Shown here: one piece after another, positions 1 through 11,272 of the stretch
Numbering within the stretch: position 1 is the first letter of the stretch
Layout of the letters: each line of letters begins with the position of its first letter
Source of the DNA: Notamacropus eugenii
Lineage: Eukaryota > Chordata > Mammalia > Diprotodontia > Macropodidae
Reading direction: 5' to 3'
DNA length: 64,000 nt
Assembly: GCF_028372415.1 (NCBI RefSeq)
Contig: NC_092872.1
Coordinates: 388,700,853-388,764,852, forward strand
The notes under the pieces: generated by a model
Database searches by the model: none
What the model saw: the letters and a program-made list of their open reading frames with translations, nothing else
What the model was told of the DNA's origin: nothing
Translations under genes and position numbers: made by a program

Positions 1-546
1 TTCCTTATGTCTTTGTCTGACTAGGGAGTGTGTTTCTCTGTCTCTGCCACTTTGCCTCAAACTCTCTTGTCCTTACTGACTTCTGAATTTATGGATGAGG
101 TGTCTCCTACTAGTGAGTAGCTCTATATTATACTAGGTGAGTAGCTCCATTGCTAGATATCATGGCTGATGGAGGAGAGGAGAGAAAATCCTTCCCCCAT
201 TTTCCATCCTCAAATATAGGCACAGAGATCAAACTCCATAAAGCTGCCCACTACAACTGACCAACTTCAAATGATTCCACTGTCTTTTGAGATCTCTACC
301 TCCTGAGGAGGGGGGTCATAGTCAATCTTTTCTCAGCTGCTAAAATTGTCTCTTCCAATTTAACCAAGGAAAACTTTTTCATATTTCATGAAGACACCCC
401 TGGGAAAGACCAGATCTTCCTGGTAATGACCAAATCTTTTCAGTTAGTAACTGTAACCTTGTTATCTGCCCTTAACTTTCTGTGTTTATAGCTTTGGTTT
501 TCTGGATTAGAGGGCTAGTCAAAGACCAAGTGCTCTGTACAAGGAA
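1..546. other. No recognised feature
   Basis: About 0.55 kb of AT-rich sequence in which I see neither a convincing exon nor a repeat family I can name. The only long frame (from 482) is mostly translated tetranucleotide repeat. Confidence 0.5.
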
Positions 547-664
547 ATCTATCTATCCATCTATCTATCTGTCTGTCTATCTATTTCTATCATTCATCCA
601 TCTCTCTCTCTATCTCTACCATCTATCATCTATTGATCTATCTCTCATCTATGTATCTATCATT
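547..664. repeat. Imperfect (CTAT)n array
   Basis: An interrupted run of CTAT/CATC/CTGT units. It is a decayed tetranucleotide microsatellite; the Tyr/Ser/Ile-rich frame across it is a by-product of the repeat. Confidence 0.85.
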
Positions 665-1587
665 GAGTTCTTTCAGTACCATTCCATTATTAAACTCTAA
701 AAATCCTGGCCAGAGTTGAAGCATTGAGCTTGGTTGATCAGAGCTTGTTTCCTTCAGGGATCCACCCTGCCCTTGGGGAAGGTCTGAGCTCCAAGTAAAG
801 GTATGTGGTTGTCTCAAAGAACCAGAAGAACTGGTTGTCTTCAACTTAACTTTCTCCTTTTCCATGTGATATAGTATGCAAATACTTCCTGGATGTCTGG
901 GAGTTGGATACAAAGGACTTTCACAGTAATGAGTGTCACTGTGGTATTACCATCGCAGTTGAATGTAGGTAACAGGGAAGGGAGAACCCACAAGGTTGAT
1001 TACCCCCTCAAAAAGCATGTACTGGGAAGAAAAGGAGAGACAGGAAAAAACAGAGAGATGGAAAGACAGAGACCTAAGTATAGATGGAGAGACAAAGTGC
1101 TGAAATCCTCAGACTTGGCTACCTCTTTCATATCTTCTACATAATTAAGACAGAATACTTCCTTGGTAAAACCTTGCTGGAATTCTGATATTATCAAAAT
1201 GGGTTTGGCCTGAGGCAATACTCTCTTGATAGTAGCAAGAATCTAGTCCCTAATCTACCTATTAGCTAATTGAACTACAGTGTTGGGGTGGAGGAGACAG
1301 GAAGAGAATTATCTAATTTCTTGAGATACAGCACCTGCTGCCAGAAGAAGACATTATTTTGTGGTGATTATCTCCTACCCAGGACATAAGGCTCCAAACC
1401 CAACAATTTCACTAGAGATTGAATTAAATTTCCCCTCATCATCTTCAGAATTCTCTAAAGATTTCTCCTTTCATCAAAGAGAGCCCAACTGGGTTGTATT
1501 TTCCTTGAGGGCGGAGATCCCATCTTCCCCTTCTATAAAACGATGGTTGTTCTAACATGGAAATGGGGCTGTTTGGGGATGATCTTA
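665..1587. other. No recognised feature
   Basis: No repeat family or exon recognised. A purine-rich stretch at about 1020-1090 gives open frames on both strands but no protein-like composition. Confidence 0.45.
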
Positions 1588-1589
1588 GT

Positions 1590-1711
1590 TTTAGCTGTAT
1601 TTCTTATTAACAGTATGATCTGGGACAGGTCACTGGAACCTGTTTCCCTACTGTAAGATGAGTAACATTGGATTAAATGATATCGGAGGCCTTATCTAAC
1701 ACTGAGAGTCT
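1590..1711 (+). repeat. MIR-type SINE fragment
   Basis: The order of blocks matches the MIR core and tail on the plus strand: a degraded 'tgatctgggacaggtcac' block, then 'gtaagatgagtaac', then a 'ggccttatctaacac' tail. Strongly diverged. Confidence 0.55.
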
Positions 1712-1900
1712 AGGCATTGCGGTAGATAGAGCGTTGAACCTGGAGTCAGGAAGACTCATTTAACCTCTATTTGCTTCAGTTTCCTCATCTGTAAAGTGGG
1801 AATAAAAATAGCACCTACCTTGCAGAGTTATTGTGAAGATCAAAGGAGATGATATTTGTAAAGCACCTGGCACGTAGTAGGTGCTATACAAATGCTTATT
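1712..1900 (+). repeat. MIR/THER1-type SINE with core deletion
   Basis: Begins with a tRNA-like head (GGTAGATAGAGCGTTGAACC, then TGGAGTCAGGAAGAC), continues through TTTCCTCATCTGTAAA and ends in the long tail AGCACCTGGCACGTAGTAGG. The 'cagacacttactagctgtgtgaccctggg' part of the core is missing between about 1760 and 1765, an internal deletion. Full-length copies of this type occur elsewhere in the window. Confidence 0.8.
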
Positions 1901-2639
1901 CCTTTCCCCTGCTTCACCTCTCTCCCCTCTTCCCTTCCTTGACACAGCATTCCATGATTCTATAATTAGGAACTCTAAATGCCTGATTGCTTGATGATTT
2001 TTAAAAATTTCACTTAATTTTCAGTCTTTTTTGGGGGGGGCAGTTGCAAATACTTCTTGAGGGGATCCCATTTAATATACTGATAGAATAATACTGAATA
2101 GCTCACCAATGTGTTCTACAGTATCATCTATAAATCTCAAATATATCATTTTCTTCAATTCCATCCTGTAGTTTTATTTCCCCTATTATAATCTCATAAT
2201 TTGTAGTCTAGAACTAAGACTCTGGGTTACAAGGACTAGGTTCAATGCTGGAGCTTCTTTCTAAGAAACTCTTTGGGGCTTATTTTATCTTCACCCAGGA
2301 ATTTTCACTGGAAACACAAGAAAAAGGCCTTCAGGTCCTATGCAAGAATTTGGGCTAACTTGACAACAAAAAAAGAACTGGTTCAATTTCACCTGACAAA
2401 CCTCCCCCACAAAATAACAAGGGTACACTCCTGAGACCACAGATAGTTATCACAGCTCTCTTTTTCTTTCCTGATGAAACTTACCTCCCCAGGAACCTAC
2501 ATAATCTTCCTGACTTGTAGAGCTATTCTGGGTGGGGGTTTCCAGAAGGAGAAAAGCAATGGAAGGTTTCTAGAAAGTAAAACAATTCCTCCCCAAGAAT
2601 TTAAACAATTCCTCAAGACTTAGAGTGATCCAAACTCTC
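1901..2639. other. No recognised feature
   Basis: Unassigned AT-rich sequence with short homopolymers (a G run near 2032). No exon-like frame longer than 60 codons. Confidence 0.45.
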
Positions 2640-3125
2640 GCAACTTTCCTATGTCTATTGAGGTTATCACCATCTTTCCAGTCATCCAAGTTCACAATCT
2701 TAGACTCATCCTCAATTCTTAACTCTCCTTTACCTCTCACATCCAACCAGTTGTCAAACTTTGAGTGTCCTTCCTCATAACATCTCTTGCATGCATCCCT
2801 ATTTTCCTACTCACATAGCCAACATCCTAGTTCAGATGCTCATCACCTCTCATGTAAACTATTGCAATAACTTCCTTGTTCTCTTTGTATGTAGTGTCTT
2901 TCCTCTCCAATCCATCCTCCATTCGTAAAACACAGTACTGACCATGTCACTCCGTGTTCAAACATTTCTAGTGGCTTTCTCTTGTCTCTAAGATAATTAT
3001 AAATTCTGCTAGTATTTAAGGCCATTTACAATCACTCTCCAGATTACTTTTTCAAGCTTGTTGTACATACTTTGAGTTCTTCAAATTGGACTATTGGTTC
3101 CTTGTACACAATGGATTCATCTTTT
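2640..3125 (+). mobile_element. L2 LINE 3' part, plus strand
   Basis: Matches the 3' coding end of L2 in order: CATCTTTCCAGTCATCCA, CATCTCATGTAAACTATTGC, CCATCCTCCATTCGTAAA, GACCATGTCACTCC, and TTTAAGGCCATTTACAATC. The reading frame is broken throughout. The element stops before the usual 3' terminus and grades into AT-rich DNA near 3125. Confidence 0.8.
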
Positions 3126-4934
3126 GCTTTTCTTTTATTCTTTAAAAATATTTTTTAAAAATTATATACTTGAGTCATCAGCATGAACATTTCCATGTAT
3201 AAAGGGCAGGAAAAAAAGGATTATGCATGTAACCATGTCTCTACCACATATAGTTTGTTTTTAAAGTATGTATCAACTTTAATATGTTAGTATTAACAAA
3301 ACTCTTATCTGTGTCCTCTTCCGAACTTCCTCTTGCTTTCTTGTATTTTTTTTTTACATGTCTCACAGATGTTTTTCTTTCTTTTTTCATCAATTTGGAT
3401 CACTTCTTTTACAACGAATTTTCTGCAGGGAAGAAGTCAATATGACATAAACCGAAATCAGCCCAGAAACTCATGTGGCTCTTACAGGACAGACCAAGGC
3501 TAGTTCAATTCTTTTGCCAGGACAATTGATCAACAGCTTCACTTGTAGTGTCAGAAAAAGATTATTTAGGAGGTTATGATGAGACACAGCAGAAGCTAGA
3601 AAAAATTTTGAAAACTCAGGAAGGTCTGCAGCAGAATTTTGAAGGAACTCTCCTCTATTTTATTTCTCTGAAACAATTAAAATTGCTTCCAGGGACCTTC
3701 AGTGGCACTGTTAACAACCTAATCTCCAGTTTAGCTTCATGACAGTTAGTGAAATAAAACTAATCATTTTAACCTTCCATGGAAATGCTAGACCAACTAT
3801 GCTGATAAGCATTTATTCTTGATGAATGAATGAGTGAGGAAAGGAAGAAACCAATGAATTGAATTCTGAAGCTGAGATTCTCCCAAGCAGGGAAAGAACT
3901 AGGGATTCAAGCAACTCATCTCTGTTCTCACCTCTTTTCAGGATCTAGTCCACACAATTGATAATACTAGTAAAGACCAAGGTATAGCCACTTTGAGTCT
4001 CTTTCCTTTTCCATTGTTTGACTCCATCGTTGGTTGATCTAAAGACTTCTGTGCTAATACACTGAATGAGAAATGTTCCAAAAAGATCTTGACAGTATAG
4101 AGTGATGGGCTCAATCTTTTTTTTCAGGTCTTCTTTTATTGAAAAAAATAAGTCCATTTATAAGATGGCAGGTAATAAGGGATATATAACAAAATGAAGA
4201 AATGTAGGGGAAGTTGTGGAGGAAGTAAAGAAAACTAAAAACAGCATTAACTTATTTGATTGATCAAGAAAACAAAAAACTGACATTTGGAAAGAGGCTC
4301 TCTCCTTCCCCTGGTCTCTATCCAACAAATAGAGTGATGGGTATAATGTATTATTACTTTTAAAAGTCGCCCTTCCCTCATCCCAATTTAATAAAATAAA
4401 TATAAAACTGAAGAAGAGTATGTCTTGGGAGGGAGATATGCTATTCAAAGGTTTTGTTCTGAATTCCTGAGGGATGCAAGTGCTGGAATAATGAAACACA
4501 GAAAGGTATAACCAAATCCACAATAGAGGGAGCTGATTAAAAACTAAAAAACAAGGTAGCTATGACAGAATTCTAAAAGGAATAAAGTACTGTGGGTTCA
4601 AAGGAGAAAGACTATAGAGTTTTGAGCAAAAATCTCTTTCAGTGGTCCTTGATAAATCAAGAGTCTATTTTATGTAATCACAAAGGTCAGAGAAAGACCA
4701 GAATGGCAAGTTAAAGCTCTGCATGGTATATGGATGAAGCCTGACCCTGAGCTAAACACTAGCTCCCAACTCTTGGTTCCACACTAGGAACTCTTATTGA
4801 TCCAAAAGGGAAAAAAATTGCATTATAATACATGAGACATTTTAAGCATTCTTTACTCTATCAGTCTTACTATTTTGACTTTTGAGTTGCTTACTTGCAT
4901 TTTGTTTTCCTTTAGTTTTGTGTTTTTTGTTTTC
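3126..4934. other. No recognised feature
   Basis: About 1.8 kb without a named element. It contains a 64-codon frame at 3548-3742 (plus) with Glu/Gln/Lys-rich content that I cannot link to a family, and a 121-codon minus-strand frame at 4158-4523 without recognisable motifs. A short L2-terminus-like string (ATAAGCATTTATTCTTGATGA) lies near 3808. Confidence 0.4.
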
Positions 4935-5085
4935 CATGGACAAGATGGAGAGATGTAAGTTGGACTATTGTGCAGTTTTGTATATTTGAAAAGGGTTCAA
5001 TGACCAGACCCAAAGAGCAGTTATCAATGATGGGTCACAGTCAATGGATCAGTGAATGGGTGGAGGTCTTCTTCATTATCATAAA
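4935..5085 (+). mobile_element. L3/CR1-type LINE fragment (RT region)
   Basis: Resembles the reverse-transcriptase section of CR1/L3 LINEs downstream of motif A: ACAAGATGGAGAGATG, then ATGACCAGACCCAAAGAGCAG, then a diverged GGTCTTC segment. The same block recurs at 59.64 kb in a longer copy, which supports the family call. Decayed, no open frame. Confidence 0.65.
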
Positions 5086-5767
5086 AGAAAACACAGTTGT
5101 CATTTCCAGAAATGGTTATTTCATTTTCCCCTCTCTATTGAGACAGTCATGGAGTTTGGAGATTTCAGGCCTATAGGCCTCCAAAGCCAGCATCTCACTG
5201 TTGAAGAATTTAGTAATAGACTTGTTGAACCCTATTTCTCTCTGCTCCTTGGTTTTCCTACTGATGAAAGTCACCTTTAAGGTCTATTTGTCATCCAATT
5301 CTTAAGACTGAAGGATAACTATCAAACATCATGAGGATCCATTCCCAGTGGATTTTTCTATGCACTATAGGAAAATTGTTTTTCCTTCTTTTACAAGATG
5401 GAGATGGTTAGGGTTCCCACTATGATGACATAGGATATGACACACAAAGTAAGGACTGATTTGGACACTGCAAAAAGGTGCAGACAGTCCCAGACAAACA
5501 CCGCAATGGTAAAGAAACAGAGGATTGTATAGATGACATGCATCTATTCATCAGACCAAAATTTTCCACATACTTACAATTTTCCATTCTTTTTTGGATG
5601 GAGTTAGTCAAATATTTTTTCACTGCTGATCCCTATCACTTGTTAGTTTTGTCAACAATTTTCCACTTCTCCAATAACTAGTTCTCATTTTTGAGGAAAG
5701 GAAAAAAAGTATGTTAACAATTAGATCTTTGCCAAGGAGATAAAAGAGTTCCCCATTACAGAACAAT
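5086..5767. other. Unassigned sequence between two L3/CR1 pieces
   Basis: I cannot assign this stretch. It may be diverged body of the same L3/CR1 element, because recognisable L3/CR1 sequence in the same orientation lies on both sides (4935-5085 and 5768-5887). Overlapping 67-codon frames at 5420-5681 on both strands show no motif. Confidence 0.35.
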
Positions 5768-5887
5768 TTTGGGCAGAGCCTGAATGACCACTTGTCAAGG
5801 ACCCTGTAGAAGGGATTTCTGTTCAGGTACAGATTGGGCTAGGTGATTCCTGAGGTCTCTACTAAGTCTAAGCTTCTTTCATTCTAT
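5768..5887 (+). mobile_element. L3/CR1-type LINE 3' terminus
   Basis: The string GAATGACCACTTGTCA, followed by AGAAGGGATTTCTGTTCAGGT and TGGGCTAGGTGATTCCTGAG, is the diagnostic 3' terminal block of the CR1/L3 family. Probably the end of the element that begins at 4935. Confidence 0.7.
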
Positions 5888-6194
5888 CCCAGCATAACTA
5901 GAACCTCCTGTGAGCTTAAGGGAACTTGTAGGAAGTTGTAATGTTAGTGATCTCAGCCAGAGAATATTTGGAATCTTCAGAGATGATTTAGGGAATCTCC
6001 AAAATTGTAAACACAGTCCACACCTGCTGAAGTCTTTGGCAAGATGGTGATTGAGCAAAGTTTTGTAATGCAGGAATATTCACATCATTAGGTCCATCTT
6101 AATAGGTATGACAGCAGGAAATAGATCTTTGTTGGAATTAGTATATGTATTTAAGCATCTGGTGTGCTCCAGAAATAGATATTATGACAGCTCA

Positions 6195-6472
6195 TATCTG
6201 AGATGTTCTCTCTCCTTTGCTCCCTCTTGGAACTTCTATCTCTCTTCAAGGCTCAACTTAAGGGCCACCTCCAACAAAAATCCTTCCCTGATTCTCTCAG
6301 TTCTTAGTGCTTGACTATCCCTGAAATTACTTGGTATCTGTTCAATATTTGCAAGTTATATTCCCTTTAAGATACCACTGAGCACAGGGACTGTCATTTT
6401 GGGGGCGTTTCTTTCCACAATACCTGCTTGGCATGCAGAAGTTGCTTAATAAATGTTTCTTGAATTGAATGA
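6195..6472 (+). mobile_element. L2 LINE 3' end
   Basis: Ordered L2 landmarks: TTCAAGGCTCAACTTAAGG, ATCCTTCCCTGATTCTCTC, a 'gagcacagggactgtc' block and the terminal TTGCTTAATAAATGTTTCTTG. Plus orientation, truncated at the 5' side. Confidence 0.85.
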
Positions 6473-6807
6473 CATCAGTGATGAGAATAACATTCAGTCA
6501 CTTAATTTTTGTGTCTCCCATTCTGGATAAAGAGCAGTGGTGCTGATGGGAGCTCACATCCACACATATCCAATACATGGATTTTACCCTCAATTGCTGA
6601 TGTTGAATCTCAATTTTTTCCAACCTGTAAGGTTGGATGTCCTTCTTCTGGTTATAGCAGCTAAAGTAAACAGTAAAGTGAAATTGAAAATCATAGACAA
6701 GGCCTTTGAACACTGGACATTAACTTCATAGTGAATCCTAGTCTGTGGTTGTTTAAATAATTTCTGGTCAGCTGAGGGTCAGGAGTTTATGGAAGTTATG
6801 ACATACT

Positions 6808-6928
6808 ATATATGGTTCAAGAGGCTCTAGTCCAGATTCTGTCAGCACCTAGTTGAATGACTTTGGGACAATCATTTAACCTCTCTAAATATCAGTTTCC
6901 TCATCTGTAATCTGAAGAGATAAGAAAG
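6808..6928 (+). repeat. MIR-type SINE fragment
   Basis: Core blocks TGAATGACTTTGGGACAATC, ATTTAACCTCTC and AGTTTCCTCATCTGTAA are in the expected order. The 5' head and 3' tail are poorly preserved. Confidence 0.75.
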
Positions 6929-6988
6929 ATGATAAACTATGAGTGCAAGGATTTTGTTTTGACCTTTTTTGTTTATTTTTCCAAGCAC

Positions 6989-7309
6989 TTCTATCTATTC
7001 TTCCACCTATCTACTTTTCCATGTATTTCCTATCTATCTGTCCTTATACCTTCTATCTATCCATCCTTCCATCTATCTATCTGTCATTTATCTATCTATT
7101 CATCCAACCTTCTAGTTATCATCTATTTACCTGTCTGTCCTTCCTTCCATCTATCATCTATCAATCTAATATCTTATCTATCCATCTTTCAGTATCTATA
7201 TATCCATTCATCCTTCCATCTATCATCTATCCTCTATCCTTCCTCCCATCATTTGTCCATCCATCCATCCATCCATCCATCCATCCATCCATCCATCCAT
7301 CCATCCATC
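6989..7309. repeat. Compound (CTAT)n/(CATC)n tetranucleotide array
   Basis: About 320 bases of interrupted CTAT and CATC/CTTC units ending in an almost perfect (CATC)n block at about 7255-7309. Overlapping frames of 131-137 codons are Tyr/Ser/His/Pro repeats generated by the array, not proteins. Confidence 0.95.
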
Positions 7310-7517
7310 ACCTATCACTATTGGTTTTGCCAGCATAGGTAGTGAATTTAGATGACAACCTTCTGTGGCTTAGCAAATAAGACCTAATGAATTGGTTGAG
7401 CCACAAAGGAGTTATCAGAATTGATGAGGTTCACAGAGTTAATGTTAGTCAGAGGTAAGACTGTAACTTAGGTCTTTGTCCCTATAAAGGAGGAGGAAAT
7501 AGGGTGTTCTATGACAA

Positions 7518-8235
7518 CATGGAGAATCTCTCTCTTAGTCATTACCAGCACGATTCTTGCCAAAATCCTCTTTAATTGTCTGATTCTTCACCTGGAAGAT
7601 GCTTGTCTACTCAAGAGTCAGTGTGGCTTTGGAAAGGGTCAAGGAATAATTGATATAGTGTTTGCTACCCCACTCCAGTAGAAATGCCAGGATCAGAATG
7701 AAAATCTGTACACAATGTTCATTGATCTGACCAAGGTCTTTGGTACCATCAGTCATGAGGAATTGTGGAAAATTATGCCAAAATTTAGTTGCCCAGAGAA
7801 GTTCATTGGTATTGTATATCAATTCCATGATGACATGCTTGTATGGGTTCTGGATAATGGATGATGCTCTCATGCTTTCCCAGTCACCAATGGAGTGAAA
7901 GAAGACTGTATGCTTGCTCTCGTGCTTTTTTTCCCCAGCAATGTTGGAATGCCTTCAACAAGAATAAAAACAGTATCAATGTCAGCTACTGCACTGAGGG
8001 TAAATGATTTAGCTTGAAAAGGCTGCAAGCCAAGACTAAAGTGAAGGGAGAGTGGATGCGTTCCTTTGTTTTAGCTGATTTTTGTGCACTCAATGCAACT
8101 TCTGAGGCTGAGAAGCAACTGTTGCTTGAGTTGATTTTGGCCTCACAATTAACACAACGAAAACACATTTGGAATTTCCGCTCCTGTATTAGCAACCACA
8201 CTAGTACACAAGATGGGCTCCCATCATAGGTTCTT
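7518..8235 (+). mobile_element. RTE-type LINE reverse transcriptase relic
   Basis: Conceptual reading on the plus strand gives an RT in family order. RISLLVI comes first, then ESQCGF-like KSQCGFGKG, then motif A as FIDLTKVFGT (usual form FIDLTKAFDT), then VTNGVKEDC (usual VTNGVKQGC). From 8014 comes KRLQAKTKVK followed by a degraded LADFCAL in place of LFADDCAL. TAG near 7678 and TGA near 7861 interrupt it, and the frame shifts around 7930-8010. No 5' endonuclease domain is visible. The assignment to the RTE clade is by motif recall. Confidence 0.7.
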
Positions 8236-8239
8236 TGAT

Positions 8240-8590
8240 CTTCTTTTCTAAAGGAAAGAGAGCTTTAAAGGGGTTAACAGTCTTACTTTAATTACAGATA
8301 AGAAAGAAGTAAGTATAGAAAATATAAGCAGAGAAATTAGCACAGAGATTCAACAGACAGGGTTCCTACTGTCTGAACAAAGTAATATAGCCACCTACAT
8401 ACACCACCAGACTGGGGAGAGCACAAACCTCTGAGTAGTTGAGGAACTCTTAACAACTGGCTACTCAGAATCCAGTCCAGGAAATCAAAAGGTTCTTCTC
8501 ATGAGTGAGACCCCAAAGCAAAATACCAGCCTCCCAGTATATATAGTTTTCAACTAATAGACTCAGAGCCAGAAGGCATCACAACCCATG
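8240..8590 (-). mobile_element. Possible LTR fragment
   Basis: A moderately GC-rich block with a TATATATA core at about 8539-8546. On the minus strand this is followed by about 300 bases ending in an ATTAAAG poly(A)-like signal near 8291, an arrangement resembling U3-R-U5 of an ERV LTR. I see no TG/CA termini or TSD. The call is tentative and orientation is inferred only from the TATA and poly(A) order. Confidence 0.35.
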
Positions 8591-8594
8591 TGCA

Positions 8595-9378
8595 CCCTAG
8601 GTGTTATCTTCAACTTCGCACTATTTCTCATCCTCCACATCCAGTCCACTGCCAAGCTTGTTGATTTCACCTTTGCAACATCTCTCAAACATCCTATCTT
8701 ATTTCCTCTGACACTGCCACCACTCTGGTGCCCACCCTCAGCACTTCATGCCTAGGCTATTGCAATAGTCTGCTGGTGGGTCTGCCAGTCTCAAGTCCCT
8801 CTCCATTCCAATCCATCCTTCACTTAGCCATCAAAATTATTTTCCTAAAGTGTAGGTCCTGACCATTACCTTCCTACTCAATAAACTCTCATCACTCCTG
8901 AATCCAATACAAAATCCTCCATTTGGTGTTCAAAACCCTTTATGACCCAGCCTTCTCCTACCTTTCCAGTTTTCTTATACTTTACTTCTCAAAATGGACT
9001 CTTTACTCTGGACTCTTTACTCTTCCATAAATTAGCTGCTTCATCTCAGTTCCAGGTATTTTCTCTGGCTGTCCCCAGTATGCTCTCATTTCTCATCACC
9101 TACTGACTTCCCTGGTTTCCTTCAAGTCTCAACTAAAATCCTATCTTATATAGAAAGTTTGTTCCAATTCCTCTTAATTCTATCCCTTTCACTCTCTTTA
9201 TCATTTATGTATCCTGCATATATTATTATCCTGCATATAGCTTGTTGTCTCCCCTATTAGATTGTGAACTTCTTGAAGGAAGAGACTGTCTTTTGCCTCT
9301 TTTTGTATCCCCAGAACTTAGCACAGTGCCTGGTACTTATAAGTTGCTAACTAAATGTTTACTGACTGACTGATTGCT
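8595..9378 (+). mobile_element. L2 LINE 3' tail, 780 bases
   Basis: One of the longest L2 tails here. It runs from the 'atccagtccactgccaagc' block through CTATTGCAATAGTCTGCTGG, CCATTCCAATCCATCCTTCA, CTCAACTAAAATCCTATCTT and TGTCTCCCCTATTAGATTG, to the terminus GCACAGTGCCTGGTACTTAT and TAAATGTTTACTGACTGA. A small local duplication (CTCTTTACTCTGGACTCTTT) is visible near 8998-9025. Confidence 0.9.
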
Positions 9379-9424
9379 TTGCAAACCTTAAACTATTGTA
9401 TAAAGGTGAGTTACTATTATTTCA

Positions 9425-9565
9425 AGCTGAGTATACTACAGTGGAATGATCACTGGATTTGAAGCCACAGGAGTGGAGTTCAACTACTGTCTATGCCAGT
9501 ATGGAACCATGAGCAAATCATAGAACATTTTGGGACCTCAGTTCCCTCATATGTAAAATGAGGGG
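9425..9565 (+). repeat. MIR-type SINE, 5' portion (split by L1 tail)
   Basis: Head and core blocks GGAATGATCACTGGATTTGA, CATGAGCAAATC and TTCCCTCATATGTAAAATGA lead directly into an L1 3' end. The missing MIR tail resumes at 10021, so this SINE was the insertion target. Confidence 0.8.
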
Positions 9566-10020
9566 TTTTTTTTGTAGTGGTGAAGATCTGGAAACTAAGG
9601 GTGTACCCATAAATAATGGGCCATTTTGATATAAAAAACATTGAAGGGAATGGCTTCAGAAAAATCTGGGAAAACTGATGAAAGATGATGAACTGATGCA
9701 GAGGGAAAGGAGCAGATTTATGAATAGCAACCACATTGTAAAGACAAAACCTTTGAAAGACTTAAAGATCAGTATACTGACTACTTACCATTTCAGAAGA
9801 CCTGTGATGAAGCATGCTACCCACCTCCTGAAAGGGAAGTAAGAAAGGGATGCAAGATACAGATCAAGACATATTTTCTGGACAAGGCCAATGCAGGATT
9901 TAGTTTGCTTGCCTATGTATATTTATTCCAAAGGTTTTGCTTGTTTCCTTTTTCTTTTCAAAGGGGAGAGGGAAGGAAAATAGATTTTTGCTCACTGAAA
10001 AAATTTAATGAAATTTTTAG
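9566..10020 (+). mobile_element. L1 3' end, 5'-truncated, inside a MIR
   Basis: Marsupial L1 3' sequence: 'ttttttgtagtggtgaagatctgg', GGCTTCAGAAAAATCTGGGA, TGATGAAGCATGCTACCCACC and a pyrimidine-rich end. It is flanked by AATGAGGGG (9557-9565) and AATGTCGGGG (10021-10030), a diverged target-site duplication within the MIR. No coding region remains. Confidence 0.8.
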
Positions 10021-10092
10021 AATGTCGGGGTTGGATCTGCAAAGCCTCTTCCAGTTCTAGTTCTATAATTCCCTAAGATTCCTCCATGAAAT
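10021..10092 (+). repeat. MIR-type SINE, 3' portion
   Basis: GGGGTTGGATCTGCAAAGCC followed by CTTCCAGTTCTAGTTCTATA is the MIR tail that continues the copy interrupted at 9565. Confidence 0.75.
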
Positions 10093-11115
10093 CTATGATT
10101 TTCTACTTCTGTTCATTCTATTGGGGATCCTAATACTTAAGCCTCAACATTTGCAGCTGAAACTCTTCTTGCTCAACTTCTTTTCCTAAAATAATAACCT
10201 GTTTAAAAAAAAAAAAAGAAAATTTATGTAGTTAAGGGAATTTCCCTCTAAAAAGGAAGTATTTAAAGTAATTCCTTCTGATAATATAAATAATCATTTC
10301 TTCATTTATTTTGTGGTCTGTGCTCTGATTTACAGCAGCAGATTTTCTTAAGGGAGAGCATCCTTATAAACATATGGGAAGGTAATTCATGAGAATTGAT
10401 AGCATGCCAAGTTTGTTCAGTATATTATACAGAGCAGAGAGAAAGTCTTCTATGTTGGATGCTTTGAGATGAAATATTCTAAGCCTCATGATACAACTGT
10501 AATAAAGGATCTATTGTGTTCTGGATTGAAAAAGAAAAACATGCCAAGATAGTGTGTGTAAGTGAATAAATAAAGCAACCAGAGATAAATGAAAGGATTG
10601 ATGAATGAAAAGAAAAAAGAGTGAATGAAAAAATAGATGAATACATGAAAGTATTACTTTAAGGAGAAGGTTGTCTTTTTCCTTTCTTTGAGAAAGATAG
10701 AAAAGAAGACAACGAAAAAAGAAAGCAGAAGTCTCATTCATTTGGAAATGAATATTGTGTGCCACACTTGATAACAGTACTGATATCTGACCTATTAGAA
10801 GTATCATTATCTCTGAGCCTAGAGTGAGCAAATGACTCAAAATTTTCCAGGAAAATATTCATTTTAATGATCTCAGACATAGAATAGAATCAAAGGCTAA
10901 ATCAAATGTAATCAAATACTAAAATGTATGCTGCAGACAATAAATATGTTGGATACATCAGAAAAGGGGGAATTGAATATTGGAGTTCTCAAGGAAGGTT
11001 TTTATGGAAGAATGAGAGCTGAGATGGGTCTTATTTGGCATCTGAATTGTTTATTTGCTTCTTTTCAAGTAAAGAAAAATGAGATAATTCTCACATTATT
11101 CTTACGATAGCGTCT
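10093..11115. other. No recognised feature
   Basis: Unassigned AT-rich DNA. A low-complexity (GAAT/AAAT)-rich section lies at about 10556-10660 and yields a 109-codon minus-strand frame rich in Phe/Leu/Ser/His that I regard as spurious. Confidence 0.45.
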
Positions 11116-11119
11116 AAGG

Positions 11120-11272
11120 AGAGCAAAGCAGGTATTGTGCCCTTCATGTTACAGACTGAAGAAGAGGAATCCCAAAGAGGTTATGTGGTTAAGGCCAAGT
11201 TACCACAGTGAGTCAGCAGGAGCCTTAAGTAGCAGCCCAGGGCTCTTTCCATTAGATCAGGATACTGATTAA
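11120..11272 (-). repeat. MIR-type SINE, minus strand
   Basis: Reverse-complement MIR order: a degraded 'ttacagactgaagaagagga' block, CCCAAAGAGGTTATGTGGTT, AAGTTACCACAGTGAGTCAG and GGGCTCTTTCCATTAGATCA. Confidence 0.75.

Noticed and set aside
3548..3742. 64-codon Glu/Gln/Lys-rich plus frame as a possible exon or processed pseudogene
   Set aside because: Protein-like but too short, with no recognised family and no convincing splice sites; kept only as a note in the unassigned block.
4158..4523. 121-codon minus-strand frame
   Set aside because: No domain, no conserved motif and Phe/Leu/Ser bias expected from AT-rich DNA.
7250..7310. Regular spacing in (CATC)n considered as a CRISPR-like array
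   Set aside because: A simple tetranucleotide repeat without spacers, in a vertebrate genome.
6929..7342. Plus-strand frames of 131 and 137 codons
   Set aside because: Tyr/Ser/His/Pro repeats from the CTAT/CATC array; no coding signature.
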